NCBI GenBank assembly: GCA_051747425.1
Contig: JBNJGD010000003.1
Coordinates: 173,801 to 237,800, forward strand
Direction of reading: 5' to 3'
Length of the DNA: 64,000 bases
DNA from: HTCC5015 sp051747425
GTDB lineage: Bacteria > Pseudomonadota > Gammaproteobacteria > HTCC5015
Below, in pieces: positions 61,932 through 64,000 of this stretch; the stretch's first letter is position 1; each line of letters starts with the position of its first letter. The notes below the pieces were generated by a model. That model saw nothing but the letters and a program-made list of their open reading frames with translations. It ran no database searches and was not told the DNA's origin. The position numbers and the translations under genes are program-made.

Positions 61932-62057
61932 CTCCTCGAGAGCTTTCCCAGTGGGGTAGAGGTTTGATGATTTCGCTATTGCCCATGAGCTGGCTACACA
62001 CCCTTGTGAAATCGGTTATGCTGCGTTTTAAAATCTACTGAATTTAGGAGAAGGCGA

Positions 62058-62459
62058 GTGAATCCAGTTTGGGTAAAAAGGGGCCTGGTTGCAGCGGCGT
62101 TGATGAACATTGGCGGGGTGTTGTTTTTCTCGCGGGCGTTTACCAATACCGCCATCAATGAAGCCGACCCGGTGGTTATGTCCAACTTCGGCCTGTTGAT
62201 GATTGTGGTGTGGGGTCTGGCGTATCTGGGCGCCGCGTTTATACGCGCCAATATCCAGTGGCTCGCCGCGGCTTTTGCCATTGAGAAGCTCGTCTATGTA
62301 GTGGTGTGGGTGCTCTGGATCACGGGGAACAGTCTTTCGGACTTGTATACCAAAGATCTTTTTGCCGGGATTTTCTACAGTATTTACGGCATTAATGACC
62401 TGGTGTTTATGCTGTTCTTCATTTGGGTGTTTTGGTCACAATATTCTGAACGACAGTAG
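62058..62459 (+). CDS. Small four-helix membrane protein of unknown function
   Basis: 133 aa with GTG start preceded by AGGAGAAGG. Four hydrophobic segments: GLVAAALMNIGGVLFFSRAF, FGLLMIVVWGLAYLGAAFI, IEKLVYVVVWVLWITGN, and DLVFMLFFIWVFWSQY. Codon use is less GC-biased than the core genes. No family can be named with certainty. Confidence 0.85.
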   Translation: MNPVWVKRGLVAAALMNIGGVLFFSRAFTNTAINEADPVVMSNFGLLMIVVWGLAYLGAAFIRANIQWLAAAFAIEKLVYVVVWVLWITGNSLSDLYTKDLFAGIFYSIYGINDLVFMLFFIWVFWSQYSERQ

Positions 62460-62504
62460 AAAGCCCTGAGGATTGCAGCTTCTCCTTTAGCGCTTGTTAA
62501 GCCC

Positions 62505-63674
62505 CTATTGGGGTTCAATATCCACGCTGTCATATCCATTAATCACCAGCGCAAATTCAAAGCCGTTTTCCGGGTTTTTTAGCCGGGCTTCTGCCTGCAG
62601 TTTGTCGGTTTTTTTGTAGCTGCTGATTTTGTAACCGCTGGTCTGGCGGGAGTAGTCCAGGTGTTGGCGGATGGTTTCTTTTGTGGGGACTTCACCGCGG
62701 GTCGAGATGTATTCCATCAGTCCTATGCGAAGTCTTGAGAGTTTGGCCAGTTCGTTGGATTGCAGGGCGCGGTTCATGTAGTGGCCCATGTTTTGCAGCT
62801 GGTCTTGTTGGCGCTGGGCCTGGAGGACGCGCTCCGGGTTGTCGGGATTGGCGTCGTTGATGTGTTCCAGTTTATTTTTGATTTTCTCCTGTAGCTTTTT
62901 GCGTTCCTGTGGGCTGAGTGACGGGTTGCTCCACTGCTGGGTCCAGACTTCCGCCTGCATCATCGGAAGGCCGTAGTTCAGCTCGTCTTGTGCCAGTTCC
63001 CGCCAGTTTTCCGTGCCGGGGCCTTTTTGTTGGGTGAGTTGAACGAGCAGCTTTTCCGCTTCCTCAAACTGGTGCTGGCGTTTGAGGGCCTGAGCCTTTT
63101 CGTATTGGGCTTTGGCTTCGGCGTTGCTGTAGCGGTCTTTGTCCTCGGGCTTTGTGGCTTTTATCTCCAGTTCCCTGGCGGTTCGTTGCAGGGTGTCGAT
63201 GGTGTCGTCCAGTGAGCGCTGGACTTCGGCCTCGCGCCCGGCGGTCTGTTGCAGGCGCTTCAGGAGTTTTTGCGCGCTCTGTTGGCCGATGGCTTCAAAC
63301 TGGCGTCGAATGGCCTGGTAGTCGCGCTGGCTGAGGTCGGCGGAGGCTTGGGTGACATAGGTGGACTGGTGCCCGGGCAGATCCAGGCTGAGCTGGATCT
63401 GGGCGGTTTGTGCACGCTCCACCAGAATCAGTTCGATGTTCAATGTGCCCGACTGGCTACTGTCCTCGGCGGCGCCACCGAGCAATTTCAGGTCCCCGTG
63501 GCTGGTGAGTACATCCAGTGCCGCACTGGCTGCGGCGGCTTTCATTTCGTGGCGTTCCAGGGGAAACCAGCTGTCATTGGTCAGGGTAACGCGGTACTCC
63601 ACCGGCGTGACCGCCAGAGCGATGCTGGTGCAAAAAACGCTGCATAGAAAGGCAAAAGTGCGATAACGGTGCAT
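62505..63674 (-). CDS. Exported protein of unknown function with coiled-coil centre
   Basis: 389 aa with a signal peptide (FAFLCSVFCTSIALAVTPVE). Residues 25-130 look beta-rich. Residues 125-290 are helical with heptad-like repeats (QKLLKRLQQTAGREAEVQRS, FEEAEKLLVQLTQQKGPG). The C-terminal 100 residues (LRIGLMEYISTRGEVPTKE, NPENGFEFALVINGYDSVDI) have a pattern that recalls pilin-like C-termini, but this is only a resemblance. No known family recognised. Confidence 0.83.
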   Translation of the reverse strand: MHRYRTFAFLCSVFCTSIALAVTPVEYRVTLTNDSWFPLERHEMKAAAASAALDVLTSHGDLKLLGGAAEDSSQSGTLNIELILVERAQTAQIQLSLDLPGHQSTYVTQASADLSQRDYQAIRRQFEAIGQQSAQKLLKRLQQTAGREAEVQRSLDDTIDTLQRTARELEIKATKPEDKDRYSNAEAKAQYEKAQALKRQHQFEEAEKLLVQLTQQKGPGTENWRELAQDELNYGLPMMQAEVWTQQWSNPSLSPQERKKLQEKIKNKLEHINDANPDNPERVLQAQRQQDQLQNMGHYMNRALQSNELAKLSRLRIGLMEYISTRGEVPTKETIRQHLDYSRQTSGYKISSYKKTDKLQAEARLKNPENGFEFALVINGYDSVDIEPQ

Positions 63675-63806
63675 GTCGGGGCCGGTGTGTTGAAAGGCGT
63701 CAGTGTACGGTTTGAATTTTGTCGCGCCAAGCCGGTCGGCGCGATTGACGCGGCGAGGCGGGCGTGGAACGATAAAAAGGAAATTAACAAGAACAGGAGA
63801 AAAGCC

Positions 63807-64000
63807 ATGTACGCTCTACTCAAACAGTGCATGCGGTTGGTGGCCTTGGTGTCGGCTACGGTGTTGGTGATGGGTTGTGATGTGGATACCAGTTCCTCGG
63901 ATTCCGGGTCATCTTCCGGTTCCAGTACTTCGAGTTCGGCTTTGGGCTTTGGCGGTTACAGCTTTAGCTATGAATGTGCTTCAGGTGTCAGTAATACGAC
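63807..64000 (+). CDS. Lipoprotein with Ser-rich linker (cut by window edge)
   Basis: The first 64 codons only. Signal peptide MYALLKQCMRLVALVSATVL with lipobox VMGC, so lipidation is expected. The mature start is a Ser/Gly-rich linker (DVDTSSSDSGSSSGSSTSSS), then GFGGYSFSYECASG. Such linkers tether an outer-membrane domain. ACAGGAGAAAAG precedes the ATG. The functional domain is outside the window. No stop in the visible frame. Confidence 0.82.
   Translation, partial: MYALLKQCMRLVALVSATVLVMGCDVDTSSSDSGSSSGSSTSSSALGFGGYSFSYECASGVSNT

Overview
The window is a compact, GC-rich (about 60 percent by eye) chromosomal segment of a gammaproteobacterium, most likely a marine member of the Pseudomonadales/Cellvibrionales side of the class. 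The main reason is gene order. leuC-leuD-leuB-asd-fimV-truA-trpF-accD-folC-dedD-cvpA-purF-metZ, and yciK-mupP-ubiG-mtaD divergent from mtnA-gyrA-serC-pheA-hisC-tyrA, are both blocks I recall from Pseudomonas. Here they carry lineage-specific insertions. I cannot name the genus from the sequence alone. No tRNA, rRNA, CRISPR array or insertion sequence was found.

Layout. 1-1474 (minus): psd (partial), a PCuAC copper chaperone and a SCO1-like protein. 1576-7000 (plus): prmB, a repeat element, an MFS transporter, an unknown coiled-coil protein, aroC and a small lipoprotein. 7050-10349: a tandem duplication of two exported beta-helix proteins ending in a GlyGly-CTERM-like sorting tail, each with a similar leader and a nearly identical terminator. 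10371-17157: a tightly overlapping seven-gene cassette comprising a sulfotransferase, an HMW1C/NGT-like glycosyltransferase, a WbqC-like protein, a NeuD/PglD-like acetyltransferase, a predicted beta-propeller protein, a PhyH-like dioxygenase and an RmlB-like dehydratase. This is the most unusual part of the window and reads as a surface glycan or protein-glycosylation locus. 17139-18020 is a LysR regulator divergent from the leu genes.

18149-36682: leucine, aspartate-family and tryptophan genes, fimV, truA, accD, folC, a SPOR protein, cvpA, purF and an L,D-transpeptidase. The block ends with metZ, which has a convincing SAM-II (SAM-alpha) riboswitch and terminator in front of it. 36645-45139 (minus): a small membrane protein, a LuxR-type regulator, a YciK-like SDR that lacks the catalytic Ser, the squalene genes hpnE-hpnD-hpnC, then mupP/gph-like, ubiG and mtaD. 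45239-48826 (plus): four lipoprotein genes (LPP20, LpoB, a COG3014-like TPR protein, LPP20). 48914-52448: a diguanylate cyclase, an MFS transporter and mtnA. 52948-61753: gyrA, serC, a serA-like gene, pheA, a Phd/ParE-type toxin-antitoxin pair with a palindromic promoter, hisC and tyrA. 62058-64000: a small membrane protein, an unknown exported protein and the start of a lipoprotein.

Four copies of one dispersed repeat family lie at 2442-2715, 42283-42418, 52455-52690 and 61771-61931. Each has arms of the GCCACAGAG..ACACAGAG type around a palindromic core that begins ATTCCGGATAAGCGC. They sit at gene boundaries. One supplies the prmB stop codon, and another lies just after tyrA, where the aroA-cmk-rpsA genes expected from Pseudomonas are missing.
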